DNA from: Nissolia schottii | Taxonomy: Eukaryota; Streptophyta; Magnoliopsida; Fabales; Fabaceae | Direction: 5' to 3' | NCBI GenBank assembly: GCA_003254905.1 | Contig: QANU01047381.1 | Coordinates: forward strand, 268,792 to 332,791 | DNA: 64,000 bases | In this document: piece by piece, positions 60,861-64,000 of the stretch | Layout of the letters: each line of letters opens with the position of its first letter | Numbering within the stretch: the stretch's first letter is position 1 | The notes under the pieces: generated by a model | What the model was told of the DNA's origin: nothing | The model's input: only the letters and a program-made list of their open reading frames with translations | Database searches by the model: none | Position numbers and translations under genes: made by a program

Positions 60861-61379
60861 TTTGGATATTACCGTACAATCATCATCAATTTTATGTAGA
60901 TATCATTATATTTCATATTTATTTTCAATTTTAAAAAATCAAGACTCTGACACGCTCTCAAATCCCAAATCATATCTCAATTCTAGAGCAAAACCTCCTC
61001 CTTCTCCTCCACTTACCGCGATTATCACATTCAATTTTTTTTATTCTTCTTCATCCTTCGTTATATTTCTTCTTCTTTTTTGTTCACAATGCAAATCTTG
61101 GAAAGTGAACAAGGTATAACAATAGGTTTCATCATCCTCCTCATCCTTCTTCTTCTTGGGTTAGGTTTCAACATCCATTTATTTTTTCTTGTCCATTTTT
61201 TATTCTTTGAAAGATGTTATGGATCAAAGAATTTTCATTTTCATCTTCATCATATTTTTTGTTTTTTGGTGTTCAAAAGTTTGTGTATTTTTTTTAAAAA
61301 AATTGTGTAAGCAAGCACCAAAGCTTTAGATCCAGAGTTTTCGTTTTCATTTCTGCCATATTTTTTTTTTGGGTGTTCA

Positions 61380-62037
61380 ATAATTTGTGTGTTTTTGGAA
61401 AAAAGTTTATGTAGTCGTGTTCAAAAGTTTATACATGTGGGCGTCAAATTTTTTTTCTTTTTCATTTTCATTTTCGTCTTATTTTTTTGTTTCTGCTTGT
61501 TGAAAAGTTTGTGTAAGTGGAATTTGTTTTGAAATGTTTATGTAGGATAGAGAGTATGTATATGTTGTTACCAAATTTTGAAATTGATTATAGTATATAA
61601 TGTTAATACACATATAAAAGTTTGTGTATCATTGTTCAAAAGTTTGTGTAGTACTTCATAAAAGTCTATGTATATTTGTGGCTATGAGTAATCCAAAAAA
61701 ATCTAAATGTTAGTTAAAGGTTTGTGTAATTTTGTACTAATATTTGTGTTTTTATGTCTAAGATTTTGTGTAGGTAGAAAATTTAGAAATTGGTTGCTTG
61801 TTAGTTTGCATATCCAACATTGTTTGTTTGTGTAAATCTCTTAAAAAAGCTTGTGTAGTCCAATTTAAAAAGTTTGTGTATAATTGATATGATTTGTGGT
61901 TATTATGGATCAAAAAATTTTGAATGGTAGTTAATTCTTTGTGTAAGTTAGTATTAATATTTGTTTTTTTTTTTATGTTTAAGAGTTTGTGTTTCGTAGT
62001 TGAAAAGTTTGTGCAGTACTTCGTAAAAGTCTGTGCA
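61380..62037 (+). repeat. GTTTGTGTA motif array
   Basis: More than a dozen degenerate copies of AAAGTTTGTGTA(G/T) recur at 20-70-base spacing, all in the + orientation, after a TTCTTCTTC-rich block at 60990-61180. The layout (CTTCTT block, then GTTTGTG array) parallels 33170-34005, so both probably belong to one repeat family. The array ends where the CACTA terminus starts. Confidence 0.65.
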
Positions 62038-62468
62038 CAGTACTAGAAACATGCTAATTACAGTCGAACCATTACCGTTGGATATACATACAACAGTAAT
62101 ACCGTCAAAAATAACAAAAAAAACCGATGGTAACAGCTTTTACGACGAACCAGAGCAATTTTGGCCACGATTACTGTCGGTAAAAAATCTAACGATAACA
62201 CTGTCAATAACGTTTGGCGCCAAATGACACGTGGTGAGGCGAACGTTTTACTTTTGGAAGTTACCAATGGTAAAAACAAAGAAATAAATATTAAAATAAA
62301 AGCATTTATTATACTAAAATTTAACGTCGGATATCTCTGACGGTAACAGCCTTGAAATATGAGGGGACACACGTGTTTCCATGTTTGTAACAGTCGATCG
62401 GTTACCGTTGGATATATCTAACAATAATAATGAAGCAGCACCACTAATGGTCACGACCTGACGGGGAC

Positions 62469-62476
62469 TATATATA
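62469..62476 (+). promoter_or_regulatory. TATA box of the CACTA gene
   Basis: GACTATATATACAGCC lies about 430 bases inside the terminus and just before a pyrimidine-rich leader (CCGTCCCTCCCTC), a good core-promoter layout. Confidence 0.55.
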
Positions 62477-63233
62477 CAGCCTCCGTCCCTCCCTCAATCC
62501 TCACTCCTTCTTCGTCTTCCTCGCTTTCTCTCATTCTCCGCCACTACCAACCCTACTCACACCGCCACCTCCGTATCACTGTACCATCTCCCTCTCCCTC
62601 TTTGCCACCATCATCCTTTTCACACCACGGTCCCTTACTGTCGCCACCCGTACACCATCACATATCCAAGTTAGTTTTTTTTCTTAATTTATTTTGGTTA
62701 AATATGTTAATTTATTAGATTAATATTATGTTAGGTTGTTAGATTATGTTAATATTATGTTAGGTTGTTAGATTAGGTTCTAATTTTTGTTAGTTGTTAA
62801 CTATAAATAATTATGTTTGGTTGATAGATTAATTTTGTGAATTAGGTTGTTTAGATTAAAATAAGTTTGTTAGGTTGGTTAGATTAGTTAGGTTGTTATA
62901 TTAGTTTTTGACTAAGTTTTAATTAGGTTGTTAATTTTTTTAGATTTATAATATGTTATATTGATTTTGTTACATTATATGTTATTATGTATGTAATATT
63001 AAGTAGGTTTCTTTTGGTTATATTTATATGTTATATTAATTATGTTATCTTATATTAGGTTAATGTTTAGGTTAATTAAATAACAAATTTTTTAGTTTAA
63101 TATTATTAATAAATAATAAATTTTTTAGGTTAATAGTTTAATATATTTCAGTTCTTATTTTAATTTTTAATTTTTAATTTTTATTTTTGAATATTTAATT
63201 TTAGTCATTTTTAATTAAGTTTTTTATTTTAGT

Positions 63234-64000
63234 ATGGTTGGTGATAAAGGAAAAAGGCAGATGTCAGACTACTATTCCAAATTCGCGAGGCAGGGTAGTA
63301 GGGGGAGGAACAGGGGCTTGGGGACGTCGAGCAGCACGTCAGCCTCCTTAAGCCTTCCCATGGGGGACGGTTTTACCGACCCCTAGATTTAAGCAGGTTG
63401 TCAGAGACGACCAAACTCGGGAGCCCGGTGATGCTCCCGTCTTGAGCTCCATGCTTTTGCCGTCATCACAAGTGATGAGGTTTGGGAGCTACGTCAAGCA
63501 GAATCCACCACGTCCTCCATCACCACAACCACCACAGCCGCCACAACCGAATGCTCCCACCGACACTCAATCTTAGGGATTCACCATACACCATGCACGA
63601 GTCCCTATTCGACTTAACAAGAACAATAGTGGATAAGTTTTGTTAATTATTTTTGTTTTATTTTTTAGTTACTATTTATTTAATTTTTGTAACATTACTA
63701 ATATTTTTAATTATGCTCGTATAGGTGGGTTCCCCATGAGGCTGGATGTTATGCCGTGACGGAGTCTCTAAAGAAATGTTATAACAGAGTCGTCTGTAAG
63801 TGACAGGAGTATACTAGTGAGTAGAAGGATCGCCTCTTCAATATTTGGAAGGTAATTAAATTAATATTAGTAATTTTTTAATAATTAATTACTCTTAAAT
63901 TAAATTATTTAAATAATTACTTAATAATGTTTATTGTTTATATTTTCAAGATAATTTTTCAATATGATCCGTCTGAAGAAGCCGACATAAAGAAGGCATT
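63234..64000 (+). pseudogene. Decayed CACTA transposase-like gene, partial
   Basis: After acceptor TTTTATTTTAG an ATG at 63234 opens a 50-codon frame (MVGDKGKRQMSDYYSKFARQ, then a G/R/S-rich part) that stops at 63384. A shifted frame continues from 63394 with QVVRDDQTREPGDAP and a proline-rich PPRPPSPQPPQPPQPNAP, stopping near 63573. A later exon with good splice signals, 63725-63851, reads WVPHEAGCYAVTESLKKCYN but has two stops, and the next exon from 63951 reads FQYDPSEEADIKKA to the window end. The spacing and the low-complexity N-terminus suit the plant Ptta/En/Spm-type transposase gene, but no catalytic part is inside the window, so the family call is inference. Confidence 0.45.

Larger units (their letters stand above)
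62038..64000 (+). mobile_element. CACTA element, 5' part, running off the window
   Basis: The terminus reads CAGTACTAGAAACATG, one base off CACTACTAGAAAC, and is followed by CCATTACCGTTGGATAT-type subterminal motifs to about 62420. The TTTGGCGCCAAATGACACG stretch corresponds to the one in the 46286-55887 element, so both belong to one family. A TATA box, a CT-rich leader, a T-rich intron and coding-like exons follow, as in a transposase-bearing member. The right end is outside the window. Confidence 0.75.

Overview
The window looks like nuclear DNA of a flowering plant, most probably a legume. It is AT-rich, holds three full-length plant genes without coding introns, has T-rich plant-type introns, and is packed with plant transposon families (hAT, CACTA, MULE, Ty1/copia and long-LTR retroelements). 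The legume assignment is inference, resting on repeat style such as the TAATCGATTA-bearing LTR. Only three genes look like functional host genes, all on the + strand: a type-I mitochondrial prohibitin (116-952), a DUF3475/DUF668 protein of the PSK SIMULATOR type (15933-17738), and an AT-hook/PPC nuclear protein very close to AHL20 (29785-30738). The AHL gene carries CTG where its family has the start ATG. The three genes have unrelated jobs, and nothing suggests they act as a unit.

Layout. 1-4.6 kb: prohibitin and T-rich non-coding DNA. 4.6-8.8 kb: a hAT element split by a 3.24-kb solo LTR, each with a perfect target duplication. 8.8-15 kb: AT-rich intergenic DNA with a MULE carrying a MuDR-type N-terminal fragment. 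15-18 kb: the DUF668 gene with a uORF and two plausible starts. 18-28.9 kb: intergenic DNA with a CACTA end, a 250-bp-arm inverted repeat containing tRNA-like boxes, and a decayed copia RNase H with its polypurine tract and LTR. 28.9-31 kb: AHL gene. 31-40 kb: repeat-rich DNA with an orientation-switching GTTTGTG array, a GTTGGTTTC hairpin array, a 70-bp tandem repeat and a hAT MITE. 40.3-43.5 kb: a non-autonomous CACTA with a duplicated exon-like block.

46-57 kb is a four-level nest. A copia element is split in its left LTR by a 9.6-kb CACTA (TSD TTG). That CACTA is split by a 7-kb long-LTR element, which is split in turn by an 893-bp hAT (TSD GTAAATGG). A separate copia/SIRE-like LTR also lies in the 7-kb element. 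The 9.6-kb CACTA carries two exons of a DA1-type ubiquitin-receptor gene, so it is a gene-capturing element. 57.4-59.2 kb is a second internally deleted copia, and from 62 kb to the window end runs a relative of the same CACTA family with a decayed transposase-like gene.

All calls come from reading the sequence and from remembered family features. No database search was run. TE edges are firm where a target-site duplication is quoted and approximate elsewhere.
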